NCBI GenBank assembly: GCA_021825585.1
Contig: JAKAGT010000008.1
Coordinates: forward strand, 62,001-126,000
Origin: Bacteroidota bacterium
GTDB lineage: Bacteria; Bacteroidota; Ignavibacteria; Kryptoniales; JAKASW01
Direction of reading: 5' to 3'
DNA: 64,000 bases
A program made the translations under genes and the position numbers. Under the pieces are notes generated by a model. That model saw only the letters and a program-made list of their open reading frames with translations. It was not told where the DNA came from and searched no databases. How positions within the stretch are numbered: position 1 is the first letter of the stretch; every line of letters begins with the position of its first letter. Below are positions 7,418 through 16,138 of the stretch, piece by piece.

Positions 7418-9724
7418 TTAAAAGCTGAATTTCGTTCTTTTCAGCCGAAGTGAATTGCTCACGACGCTGACGGAGCTTAGGGCCATCGCGACTGAAGCAA
7501 CCATCGGATTCAGTTGAAGTCCCGTGAATGGAAAGAAGGCACCTGCTGCAAGTGGAATCAGGACAATATTGTAGAAGAACGCCCAGAACAGGTTCTGCTT
7601 AATCACCTTAAGCGTACCTTTGGAAAGACTTATCGAGATCGGGACAAGTTTCAGATCATTTCTGACGAGCGTTATGTTAGCGGCCTCGACTGCAATGTCT
7701 GTTCCTGTTGCCATGGCGATGCCAAGATCCGCCTGTGTCAATGCCGGCGCATCGTTGATTCCGTCTCCCACAAAAGCGACAACCTCGCCCGATTCCTGCA
7801 GCTTTTTGATCACATCGAACTTGCCGTCCGGCAGCACATTCGCAAAATGCTTGTCGATACCGACCTGTCCGGCAATACGCCTGGCAGAGTCCTCACTGTC
7901 CCCTGTCAGAAGGAAAGCCTTCAACCCGAGCTTTTTAATCGCCTTCACAGTCTCAGGAGCGCCTTCTCTGATGTAGTCGCTGATAAGAATGGCTCCCATC
8001 ATCTTCTCATCCACGGACACAAACAGCACCGTCGCGGCAAGGTCTTTCATCCTCGCTGCGACAAGTTCCTGAAACCGGCCGATTTCTCGATCGGAGCTGG
8101 AGCCGGATGCAAAATCAAATTTGCCGATACGAAGGACACTTTCTCCGGAGGGGCCTTTTGTTGTTACTTCAACGCCCTTTCCCGCGAAATTCTTGAATCC
8201 CGAAACGCTTCCGGCGTCGAGAGGTAAATTTCTATGTCTCGCCTCCTCCACGACCGCCTTTGCAATCGGATGTTCTGAATTTGCTTCAGCGGAGGCTACG
8301 AGTTTGAGCAGATCATTCTCACTGACGCCTCCCAGCGGGTTTGTTTCCACGACTCTCATCTCACCGGCGGTCAGCGTACCAGTCTTATCGAAAACCACGC
8401 TTGTTATTTTCCTGGCCTGCTCGAGCGACTCGCTGTTTCTTATGAGTATACCCATTTCCGCACCCCGCCCCGTCCCGACCATGATGGCCGTAGGAGTCGC
8501 CAGGCCGAGGGCACACGGACAGGCAACGATGAGGACCGCTACAAACGTCATCAATGAATGGATGAGGACGGGAGCGGGTCCAAACAGCGCCCAGGCACCC
8601 GCTGATATCAGCGCAATAATTATCACCGTCGGTACGAATATGGAAGCGACCTTGTCCGCCAGCCGCTGGACAGGTGGCTTTGAGGTTTGAGCTTCCTCGA
8701 CCAGATTCGCAATCCGGGTGACGAAACTCTCCTTACCGACTTTCTCGGCCCGGACGGTCATTACGCCGTCCAACGAAATGGTTCCACCGAACACCTGTCC
8801 GCCGACAGTACGCTCGACGGGGATGCTCTCGCCTGTCAACATCGATTCGTCTATCATCGAGAAGCCTTCGATCACCTTGCCGTCAACCGGGATCCTCTCG
8901 CCCGGTTTGACTCGCAATAGACCTCCCGGGTGTACAGCACTCAAGGGAACGTCGACTTCCCCCCCGTCCAGCAGAAGGTGGGCAGACGTCGGCTGCAACG
9001 CCATCAGTTTTCTGACCGCCTCCGATGATTTCCACTTTGCCTTCGCCTCGAGAATCTTTCCCAGAAGGATAAGCGTAATAATCACGGCGGTCGTATCGAA
9101 ATAGACATCCGTCGACTTGCCGACAGCGACAAACATGCGCGGCCAGAAAGTAACGGCTGCGCTGTAAATGAATGCCGAAGCAGAACCGACAGCGACCAGC
9201 GTATTCATGTCTGCGGTGCCGTGCTTCAATGAATTCCAGAATCCGACGAAGAACTTGTTCCCCACATAAAATAGGATTGGAATTGTAAGGAGCATCATCA
9301 CAAAATTCAGCGTGCCGGTCGGAAGCTCAGATATGAATGGAAATGCCGATCCCATGCTTCCCACGACTATGGGAACGGTGAGCACTGCGCCAACGACGAA
9401 TTTCCGCCAGAGCGATTTGTATTCCCGTTCGCGGGCTTCCGATTCGACTTTGAGGGCGTCTATTTCGTCTGCCGTGTCGATGATCTTGTATCCCGCTTTC
9501 TCTACAGCCTCTTTGAGCGCGTCTAACGTGACCGATTCGGTTTGAAGCTCGACAGTGGCAGACTCAGTCGCCAGGTTTACGACCGCCTGATTTACCCCCT
9601 CAACCTTCTTCAGCGCATTCTCCACCCGCAGGACACAGCTCGCACAGGTCATTCCCTGCACGGGGAGAGTCAGCTTGATTCTGTTCTTTCCAGTGTCTTC
9701 ACTAATGTCGGAGTTATTTACCAT
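7418..9724 (-). CDS. copA: Cu(I)-type P1B ATPase CopA
   Basis: Copper-transporting P-type ATPase of the inner membrane, 768 residues. It has one N-terminal HMA domain (GMTCASC near residues 24-30), eight predicted transmembrane helices, an actuator loop with a TGES motif, the intramembrane CPC motif in ACPCALGLATP near residue 400, the phosphorylation site DKTGTLT near residue 445, a SEHP nucleotide-binding motif and GDGINDAPAL. CPC together with the HMA domain points to Cu(I) or Ag(I). Export (CopA-like) or supply to cuproenzymes (FixI/CtpA-like) cannot be separated by motif alone. Overlaps the upstream ABC ATPase gene by 11 bp; copZ follows. Confidence 0.93.
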   Translation of the reverse strand: MVNNSDISEDTGKNRIKLTLPVQGMTCASCVLRVENALKKVEGVNQAVVNLATESATVELQTESVTLDALKEAVEKAGYKIIDTADEIDALKVESEAREREYKSLWRKFVVGAVLTVPIVVGSMGSAFPFISELPTGTLNFVMMLLTIPILFYVGNKFFVGFWNSLKHGTADMNTLVAVGSASAFIYSAAVTFWPRMFVAVGKSTDVYFDTTAVIITLILLGKILEAKAKWKSSEAVRKLMALQPTSAHLLLDGGEVDVPLSAVHPGGLLRVKPGERIPVDGKVIEGFSMIDESMLTGESIPVERTVGGQVFGGTISLDGVMTVRAEKVGKESFVTRIANLVEEAQTSKPPVQRLADKVASIFVPTVIIIALISAGAWALFGPAPVLIHSLMTFVAVLIVACPCALGLATPTAIMVGTGRGAEMGILIRNSESLEQARKITSVVFDKTGTLTAGEMRVVETNPLGGVSENDLLKLVASAEANSEHPIAKAVVEEARHRNLPLDAGSVSGFKNFAGKGVEVTTKGPSGESVLRIGKFDFASGSSSDREIGRFQELVAARMKDLAATVLFVSVDEKMMGAILISDYIREGAPETVKAIKKLGLKAFLLTGDSEDSARRIAGQVGIDKHFANVLPDGKFDVIKKLQESGEVVAFVGDGINDAPALTQADLGIAMATGTDIAVEAANITLVRNDLKLVPISISLSKGTLKVIKQNLFWAFFYNIVLIPLAAGAFFPFTGLQLNPMVASVAMALSSVSVVSNSLRLKRTKFSF

Positions 9725-10355
9725 TTCCGGAACCTAAGTCCTTCTTCAGCACGACCTTGACATCACCGAGTGCGGCTTCATGGCTGTCGTTCGTAGCGAG
9801 TATAACTATCTTGTCCTTCCTGTAACTCTCGATTACGGAGAGTACCATGTCCACCCCCGCCTGATCCAGATTTGCTGTCGGCTCGTCGAGGACGAGGACA
9901 CCCGGGTCATGAATCAATGCCGCCGCGTATTTCAACCGCTGCTTCATGCCGGAAGAGAACCCTTTCAATGCATCGTCCTTTCTATTAAACAATCCCACGA
10001 GCTTAAGTGTTTCCAGTACCTTCTGCTCATTGATTTTCGACAGATTTCGAGCCCGCAATTCTATCTGCAGGTTTTCATAAGCGGTAAACTCCCCGTAGAG
10101 TTCAAGATACGGAGACACAAACCCAATATGCCGGTGCACTTCATCCCGCTCGATCCTGCCGGTACCGTTTGAAAGTATGATCTCACCGGACGTCGGCGTC
10201 AGAATCCCGCAAATCATTTTGGAGGCGGTGGATTTTCCGGACCCATTCGGACCCGTGATGGAGAGAACTTCGCCGGATTTCACTTCAAAGGAAATATTCT
10301 GGAATACAATGCGCCGGTTGAAGACTTTCTTCAGCTGCCTTGCGGTCAGAATCAT
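9714..10355 (-). CDS. ccmA: ABC transporter ATPase, probably CcmA
   Basis: A 213-residue ABC ATPase with Walker A GPNGSGKST, signature motif SSGMKQRLK, Walker B VLVLDEPTANLD and a switch His region near the C-terminus. The style of the signature region and the short length resemble CcmA, the ATPase of the haem handling complex. No ABC permease is next to it, whereas a ccmB without a neighbouring ATPase lies at 2762, so the two probably work together. The ATG at 10355 is chosen over the TTG one codon earlier; it overlaps the upstream stop (TGATG). Assignment as CcmA is inference; a multidrug-type ATPase is the alternative. Confidence 0.68.
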   Translation of the reverse strand: MILTARQLKKVFNRRIVFQNISFEVKSGEVLSITGPNGSGKSTASKMICGILTPTSGEIILSNGTGRIERDEVHRHIGFVSPYLELYGEFTAYENLQIELRARNLSKINEQKVLETLKLVGLFNRKDDALKGFSSGMKQRLKYAAALIHDPGVLVLDEPTANLDQAGVDMVLSVIESYRKDKIVILATNDSHEAALGDVKVVLKKDLGSGNGK

Positions 10356-12022
10356 CAATTCCTCACTACGGCAATCTTGCCCATTATGCTTTTTGAACCA
10401 TCTGTCAACACATAAATATAAATACCGCTCGCGACAGTTTTTCCGTTACTCTCGCGCCCATCCCACAGGAAATACCTTCCTCGAAGGTAGTAGGCCAAAT
10501 ACGAATCACCACTTAAAGTGTTAAGCAGTTCGCCCGAAACGCTGTAGACATAGAGACTTGGAGCCTTTGTATCCTGAAAGGGATAAGGAATCTTGACCGC
10601 CTGAAAAGCAGGATTGAACGGTTGGGGAAACACCACGTCCCCTCCTGCCGCCAGCGCCTGGCTCAAGATGAACGGGACAAGGCCCCAGTTAGAGTAGTTC
10701 GACACGTTGAAAAAGAGGCAGTATCCGCCCTTCAGCTCCCTTACACAATTTGTCCCGCCGCTGGAAATTCCCACCGAGAACGGATGACTGGCAGTGTCGC
10801 TTTCGGCTGCAGCCGCGAAGTTCGTGTTCGCAACTCCAATCCCAACCGTGTCCGGTCCATCATTAACCTGGTAAAAATGTTCGGAAAGACTCAGCGCGTT
10901 ATCGGAGAAGTCGACACCGCTCCCCGAGAGGTCGCCGATGCCGCTTATCTTCACCAGCGGATAATTCTCCGACTCAGGGTAAGTCGATAAACCATATTCT
11001 CCCGCCAGCGCTGACCTGTATCCTGTCAGGTAGTTCCATTGAGCAAAGAGCTGAAAAGCAAATGAAGGATTGACGCCGATATGCTTGAAGGCATCCTCAA
11101 TTGAAGGAAGCACCGGTTCGTGTGCCATGTTCTGCCAAATCGATTTCATGAGCTGGATGCTGTACTGATTCTGGACGAAGATTCCGAACACGCACCTTTC
11201 GTATCCTGCATACGTTTCGGGATTATAGGAATTGAAAGGCTCGTTGACATTATCGAAGAAATTTGTCAGATATTGGTAATAGTCCTTCACCTGAGGGTAG
11301 ACCACTTGCTCCATCCAGGTCGCCGTAAGCTCGTAGAAATATAGTTCGTCCTGCCAAAGGCCGTAATTCCCGATTTGTATCCCATGGTTGAATTCATGCG
11401 CAATGGTCACCTCGATTGCGGGTATGCCCGTCGTGTATGTCGACTGGTATTCGTTTCTTATTACTGTCCAGGTCGCGTATGTGGGATTGGCGCGGTTGAT
11501 GATGGGGTGAGAGTTGTCCCAGTCTGTGTAGCCGTACTCACCGGCAGGCAGATCTTCTATGTATATATCATACTCGTTGCCGCCGCCTGCCCCGCTGTCG
11601 GAAGCAGGGGGCGGAAATCCGAGCGAATCAACTTCAACAAAATAGACGTGATCGCAAATGGCCGCGACGGTATCGGCATACGCAAACGTGCTGTTCTGTA
11701 TCTCCTGGCCCGTGGAGGAATAAAGAAACGGTTGATTCACTCCCGAAGTGTCGAAGTGTATCCTGAACTTGCCTGAAAGGCTAACTATGCTCGTATCGTT
11801 TGTCGGCCTGTATTGGAGAGCAGCTTTCACACTCAAATCGGCGTGGGGCAGGCTCAGGTAGTGCGCAATTATGTGGAAGCCGCATTTGTTGTACCCCTTC
11901 GTATTGTAACTCTCGAACAGCTTGTTCACCACTTCTCTGCGGCCGGAAGTGGCGGCAAATGTTGCCGACGAGGAGACAAGCAGGAGGACGGATAATGCCT
12001 CAAAAGTAATGTATCGACACAT
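10355..12022 (-). CDS. Secreted metalloprotease, MXAN_6640-like, with type IX sorting domain
   Basis: A 555-residue exported protein with an N-terminal signal sequence (hydrophobic residues 7-24), a zinc-protease HExxH motif (His209-Glu-Phe-Asn-His213, in TIAHEFNHGIQ), and a C-terminal beta domain of about 85 residues ending in GKIAVVRN, with FNPA and YSVSGEL elements typical of the Por/type IX sorting module. The arrangement resembles the MXAN_6640 family of putative metalloproteases. Expected at the cell surface or outside the cell. The start lies inside the end of the FG-GAP gene (23 bp overlap) and its stop overlaps the ATPase gene. The substrate is unknown. Confidence 0.78.
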   Translation of the reverse strand: MCRYITFEALSVLLLVSSSATFAATSGRREVVNKLFESYNTKGYNKCGFHIIAHYLSLPHADLSVKAALQYRPTNDTSIVSLSGKFRIHFDTSGVNQPFLYSSTGQEIQNSTFAYADTVAAICDHVYFVEVDSLGFPPPASDSGAGGGNEYDIYIEDLPAGEYGYTDWDNSHPIINRANPTYATWTVIRNEYQSTYTTGIPAIEVTIAHEFNHGIQIGNYGLWQDELYFYELTATWMEQVVYPQVKDYYQYLTNFFDNVNEPFNSYNPETYAGYERCVFGIFVQNQYSIQLMKSIWQNMAHEPVLPSIEDAFKHIGVNPSFAFQLFAQWNYLTGYRSALAGEYGLSTYPESENYPLVKISGIGDLSGSGVDFSDNALSLSEHFYQVNDGPDTVGIGVANTNFAAAAESDTASHPFSVGISSGGTNCVRELKGGYCLFFNVSNYSNWGLVPFILSQALAAGGDVVFPQPFNPAFQAVKIPYPFQDTKAPSLYVYSVSGELLNTLSGDSYLAYYLRGRYFLWDGRESNGKTVASGIYIYVLTDGSKSIMGKIAVVRN

Positions 12023-14162
12023 ATGATTCGCGCCTGTTCAGAAGAAACACGCTGTTCAGGAGAGGAGACACAGAAGTATCTTCCGGTTGAGCGGCTACAC
12101 GCCATGATTTCACAAAATGAGAGTGGTCTCCTTTAACAGTGTAAAGCAAAACGGAACTGTCGGCATTGTTGAAATAAGTCACATAGTATGTCGAATCGTA
12201 AGATGTTATTCCGAGTGTGGCAAGTCCGGAGTTGCTGAATGGTATCTGGCTAATCGTATCCAGGACGACTCGTCCCGGACCGGTTAAAGACAGCTCGAAC
12301 AAATTGAGAGTGTCGAGGCATTTCGAAGCAAAAATAGGCAGTCCACCGATCGAATTTCTTACGAACTTCGCATCCGATGCGCGCACAGGCAAGGTGAACG
12401 TCTTGTCGTCAGGAAAGCTGGAGCATGAGAGGCTCAGAGTGTCGGCGGTCACCCTCCATACCCGCAGGAAGGAAAGTGTCGGTTGGATCGTAATAGCAGA
12501 CGCGAGATAGCTGCGTTTCTCATCGACCGAATAGTCATTCTCGATGAACTCATTCTTCCCTTTCAGTGAGCTGAAAACTGATATGCCGATTGTGCTGTCG
12601 GGATGTATCCGGTACGCTGCGGCGATAACGGACGAATCACTGAATGACACGCCGGTAGTTGCAAACGGCAAGAATGCGGTCTGTGCCGTTGAAATCCCGA
12701 CACCCCTGGCTGACCTGGTCACAGAGTACAGGCTTATCATATCGGCGTTATTATACGTTACCAATAGGCGGGGCGGCACACGCGGTGGTGAAATCAATTC
12801 TGTCAGATTCGGAGTTCCTTCGGACTGCCAATCGACAGCCGAATTTGCGCCGGAGCTGAAGGATCCCCTGAAAAATCTCGCATTTATCCTGCCGGAGGCG
12901 CTGCCGACTACCAGGTAACTGGAAGTATCCGTCCCGCAAACCGACATGAACTCAGGGTGAGAGCTGACCGGGACCAGGAAGTCAGGCGCCTTGTTGAACA
13001 GGACCCTGCTCTTCAAGACCTTTATGTACTTCTCTGTAGGACTCGATGCAACGAGGTCGGCACTCTTCCGATGCGGGAAATGGAACGGGACTATGTCATC
13101 GTAGTCATCGCCAACTCCGACTGCGCCTGCGTAGTGAAAGGACCTGGTCAAAGTATCAAACGAAAACACGGTAATGTCTTTTGTGAGCTCGCTTAGTGCC
13201 GCTATGTCAGCTGTTCCGTCCCCCTTGAAATCCGCGATTGCGAATTTTGAAATAGGGCCCATGGTCTTCAGCGTCTGACGCAGGTAGAACCTTCCTGAGC
13301 CGTCGCCGGTGTATATATCGATTCTGTTCAAACGCTTGTATCCCAGAACTATATCGACGTAGCCGTTCCCGTTCAGATCGGCAACAGCCAGGGTCGAAGG
13401 CTCGGCGGTGAGCTTGAACGAAACAGGCGGCGCAAATGATCCGTCGCCTCTGCCATAAAATATCATGAGCCTGTGATTCACCCAGTCGAGCGCTGCGATA
13501 TCGGGGACGAGGTCCCCATTAAAATCGGTAAGAACAACATCGCTGAACGGTATGTTACCCAGGGGTCCTTTGAGCTGATGAGTCTCGACGAACTGCCCGT
13601 TGCCCAGATTATCGGCGATGGAGACCCCGAGTGAAAATCTGCCGAATGTAACCATATCAAGGCGGCCCGAAGCCTCGAGATCGGCGGTTCTGATCTTCGT
13701 GCTGTACTGGTCTGTCTTCACCACCTTAGATATGATCGGCTGACCATTACTACCGAAAGATATCAGTTCAACATAGTGAGACTTCATGAGTACGGCGAGT
13801 TTCGACCATGGATCGGCAACCGTGCTTTTCCCGATAAACACTTCCTTGCCGGCGGAAATCGCGATTGCGGTGTCCGGCAGATTGACCACGTCGGTAAGGA
13901 TGAGATTTTCCGAAGAGTCCGGCTCGAAGAAGTAAATGGCTTTTTCCGACTCTGCTATTGCCGCAATGCCGGTTTTCCCGAAAAAATTCCCGACGACCAT
14001 TTCTCCCAGCGGGGCTATCGTCGCCTGCATTTCGACGGACTTGAAAATCGGGTCATAAACCTGCGCCTGGCTGATGCGAGCCAGGTTCATGAAGAATATC
14101 AGTTGAATTACCGACCGTCTAAACAATTGAGTTGGCTCAAAACTGGAACAACCGTCATCCAC
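12000..14162 (-). CDS. Exported FG-GAP/VCBS-repeat protein
   Basis: A 720-residue protein with an N-terminal signal sequence (hydrophobic stretch ending near ARISQAQ, residues 15-34) and at least three to four FG-GAP/VCBS beta-propeller repeats between about residues 150 and 340 (for example LTDFNGDLVPDIAALDW and VADLNGNGYVDIVLGY), each with a calcium-binding-like DxNGDxxxD loop. The second half has no domain I recognise, and no C-terminal sorting module is seen. Overlaps the downstream metalloprotease gene by 23 bp, so the two secreted products are probably made together. Adhesion or surface assembly is plausible but not shown. Confidence 0.75.
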   Translation of the reverse strand: MDDGCSSFEPTQLFRRSVIQLIFFMNLARISQAQVYDPIFKSVEMQATIAPLGEMVVGNFFGKTGIAAIAESEKAIYFFEPDSSENLILTDVVNLPDTAIAISAGKEVFIGKSTVADPWSKLAVLMKSHYVELISFGSNGQPIISKVVKTDQYSTKIRTADLEASGRLDMVTFGRFSLGVSIADNLGNGQFVETHQLKGPLGNIPFSDVVLTDFNGDLVPDIAALDWVNHRLMIFYGRGDGSFAPPVSFKLTAEPSTLAVADLNGNGYVDIVLGYKRLNRIDIYTGDGSGRFYLRQTLKTMGPISKFAIADFKGDGTADIAALSELTKDITVFSFDTLTRSFHYAGAVGVGDDYDDIVPFHFPHRKSADLVASSPTEKYIKVLKSRVLFNKAPDFLVPVSSHPEFMSVCGTDTSSYLVVGSASGRINARFFRGSFSSGANSAVDWQSEGTPNLTELISPPRVPPRLLVTYNNADMISLYSVTRSARGVGISTAQTAFLPFATTGVSFSDSSVIAAAYRIHPDSTIGISVFSSLKGKNEFIENDYSVDEKRSYLASAITIQPTLSFLRVWRVTADTLSLSCSSFPDDKTFTLPVRASDAKFVRNSIGGLPIFASKCLDTLNLFELSLTGPGRVVLDTISQIPFSNSGLATLGITSYDSTYYVTYFNNADSSVLLYTVKGDHSHFVKSWRVAAQPEDTSVSPLLNSVFLLNRRESYVSIHYF

Positions 14163-14170
14163 TTAAAGGG

Positions 14171-14698
14171 TCATTCCTGTCTGCTGGTTGCCTCCGACCA
14201 TATCCTTCTGGTTTCCTCACGATGCCTCAGACGCTGTTCTCGCCTGAACAATGCCTGTTCAAATCGTCTTACTTCGTCCTGAGATTCGGGAAGCACATGT
14301 CTCGCCGTCACCGGCTTACCCGTCGTATCTATACTCACGAAGGTTAGATAAGCCGAATTAGAATGCTTCCTTTCCCCAGTCAGCGAATTTTCAGAAAACA
14401 CTTTGACCCCTACTTCCATCGACGTGTTAAACACTCTGTTTACGCTCGCGCGAAGAATTACGAGCTCACCGAGTTTTATAGGGTGCAGGAAACTGATCTC
14501 ATCTACGGCTGCCGTTACGCAAACGTGGTTTGAATGCCGCGTCGCCGCCATGGCTGCCGCTATGTCTATCCAGTGCATCAGCCTCCCGCCGAGCAGGTTA
14601 CCGAGCTGGTTTGTATCGTTGGGGAGGACGAGCTCAACCATCTCAACGTGAGATTGCTGTACCGGTCTGCCGTCCCCTTTTACCTCTTCACTATTCAA
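14171..14698 (-). CDS. Acyl-CoA thioesterase, hotdog fold
   Basis: A 175-residue cytoplasmic hotdog-fold enzyme of the YciA/BFIT type that hydrolyses acyl-CoA to the free acid and CoA. The diagnostic stretch is NQLGNLLGGRLMHWID with the downstream AAVDEISFLHPIKLGE. The C-terminal tail is rich in Arg and Glu. The start is a TTG at 14698 preceded by GAAGG at a suitable distance; an internal ATG at residue 20 is the alternative but would cut into the fold. 42 bp downstream of bamD and 8 bp upstream of the FG-GAP gene. Confidence 0.85.
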   Translation of the reverse strand: MNSEEVKGDGRPVQQSHVEMVELVLPNDTNQLGNLLGGRLMHWIDIAAAMAATRHSNHVCVTAAVDEISFLHPIKLGELVILRASVNRVFNTSMEVGVKVFSENSLTGERKHSNSAYLTFVSIDTTGKPVTARHVLPESQDEVRRFEQALFRREQRLRHREETRRIWSEATSRQE

Positions 14699-14740
14699 AG
14701 CCGTGCCTTCTTCTATTCCCGTCTTTCCCGCAAGTGATCT

Positions 14741-15523
14741 CTAGTTTACCGCCGACCCGCCGCCCGGATGCACATCGAGCTTCTCGGCAAGTTTGTTAGC
14801 CTCGGAAGTCTCCGACGATTTCGGATACGCGGCATAGAATTTCTGAAGCGCCTCCCGCGCCTCCTTCTCCTTGTGGCGCTTGATCAGGACCTTCACCTTC
14901 CCAAGGGCAGCCTTGTCCGCTACATCCGAATCATGGTACTTTTCCAAAACTACGTCGTAATACACCGTCGCAGCCCTGTAATATCCCATAGCAACGTAGA
15001 GTTGCGCAATTTCATAATCCTTTTGGGCGAGCTTATTCCTCAGTTTCGTAATCTCGTCACCTGCCTTCGTCACCAGCGAACTCTCCGGATAGTAGTCGAT
15101 GAAACTCTGAAATGCGTTTATCGCCTTCGTCGTGTTATCCTGATCCAATTGGACACGTGGAGACTGGGCGGCATAACATTGGGCGATCTTGAACCGGGCC
15201 TCCGGCGTCAATTTTGAAGACGGATAATTGTGGTACAAATTGCCGAATTCGAAGGCCGCAGTGATGTATTCGCCTAAGTTATAGTATGACTGTGCAAGGT
15301 AGAACTGTGCGCTGTCCGCGTACGCACTCGCCGGATACTGCTTGACGACGATGTCGAACGTGTTCTTCGCGTCGATGTAGTCTTTTTTATCCAGCAGCGC
15401 CATACCGCGGTGAAAGGTCTCGGCGGCTCCCTGAATGACAAGCTCCTGAGTTGAAGAACATGACTCAATAAACAATGAAAGACCAGCCAGACTTACGACA
15501 ATTAACAGCAATCTTAATTTCAT
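14741..15523 (-). CDS. bamD: Outer membrane assembly lipoprotein BamD
   Basis: Periplasmic lipoprotein of the BAM complex that inserts beta-barrel proteins into the outer membrane. 260 residues with a lipoprotein signal peptide ending in a lipobox (LFIESC, Cys22), followed by about five TPR-like repeats (for example AETFHRGMALLDKKDYIDAK) as in BamD/ComL. An AGAGG ribosome binding site precedes the ATG at 15523, which directly follows the stop of the upstream gene. Its presence confirms a diderm cell envelope. Confidence 0.85.
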   Translation of the reverse strand: MKLRLLLIVVSLAGLSLFIESCSSTQELVIQGAAETFHRGMALLDKKDYIDAKNTFDIVVKQYPASAYADSAQFYLAQSYYNLGEYITAAFEFGNLYHNYPSSKLTPEARFKIAQCYAAQSPRVQLDQDNTTKAINAFQSFIDYYPESSLVTKAGDEITKLRNKLAQKDYEIAQLYVAMGYYRAATVYYDVVLEKYHDSDVADKAALGKVKVLIKRHKEKEAREALQKFYAAYPKSSETSEANKLAEKLDVHPGGGSAVN

Positions 15524-16138
15524 TCAAGGACCTCTTAATGTGAAAAAGAGATAAACGACTATTGCGGCCGACGCCACAAACAGCAAAGGCTGCAGCATCG
15601 TATCTATGAAACTTCCGGTCAGAACCTTGCCTCGGAGAAAGTTATACGAGCCGGACTCCAGAGCAGAAATCTGACTTTCCTTGACCGTGTCCGAATAGAC
15701 ATACGAGTAAGACTTCGCAAACCTCACCTGTCCGCGGTCCGCGATTTCCACATCGTAGGCGGACCTGATGGTGCGTATGACATCCGAAGCTCCGAAAATG
15801 TGCGAAGTTACCGGCGCGGAGTAGGAGACGCCGATAAGCGGGACTGTGACCCGAAGCAAGGGGACCGCGGACGAATCGGTCGTAACGACATGAAAACTAT
15901 TCTTCAGCAATGCCTCAGTAATCTTCAGGTGGACGAGGACATCGACGTCCCGTGAACCGGATTTTAGATAAACTAGTTTAACATCCTGGCTTGCAAGCAC
16001 CTTCATTGCAGACAGCGACAGCGTATCGACTTGCGCGCAAAACACCTCGTAATTAGTCAGCTCCCTGGACTGCGAAACGTTGTTTGCCAGAAGTAAAATG
16101 ACAATTGCGAAGGTTCCTGAACAAGTAGGATACCTCAT
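15524..16138 (-). CDS. Unknown envelope protein with signal peptide and C-terminal helix
   Basis: Not recognised. 204 residues: an N-terminal signal-like hydrophobic segment (residues 8-23), a soluble middle region rich in Val, Ser and Leu with alternating beta-type patterning, and a C-terminal transmembrane helix (about residues 182-200) ending LFFTLRGP. That topology suggests a periplasmic domain held in a membrane by its C-terminus. The start overlaps the glutamate dehydrogenase stop by one base (TAATG), and bamD follows with no gap. The bamD linkage hints at envelope biogenesis, but no function can be assigned. Confidence 0.7.
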   Translation of the reverse strand: MRYPTCSGTFAIVILLLANNVSQSRELTNYEVFCAQVDTLSLSAMKVLASQDVKLVYLKSGSRDVDVLVHLKITEALLKNSFHVVTTDSSAVPLLRVTVPLIGVSYSAPVTSHIFGASDVIRTIRSAYDVEIADRGQVRFAKSYSYVYSDTVKESQISALESGSYNFLRGKVLTGSFIDTMLQPLLFVASAAIVVYLFFTLRGP

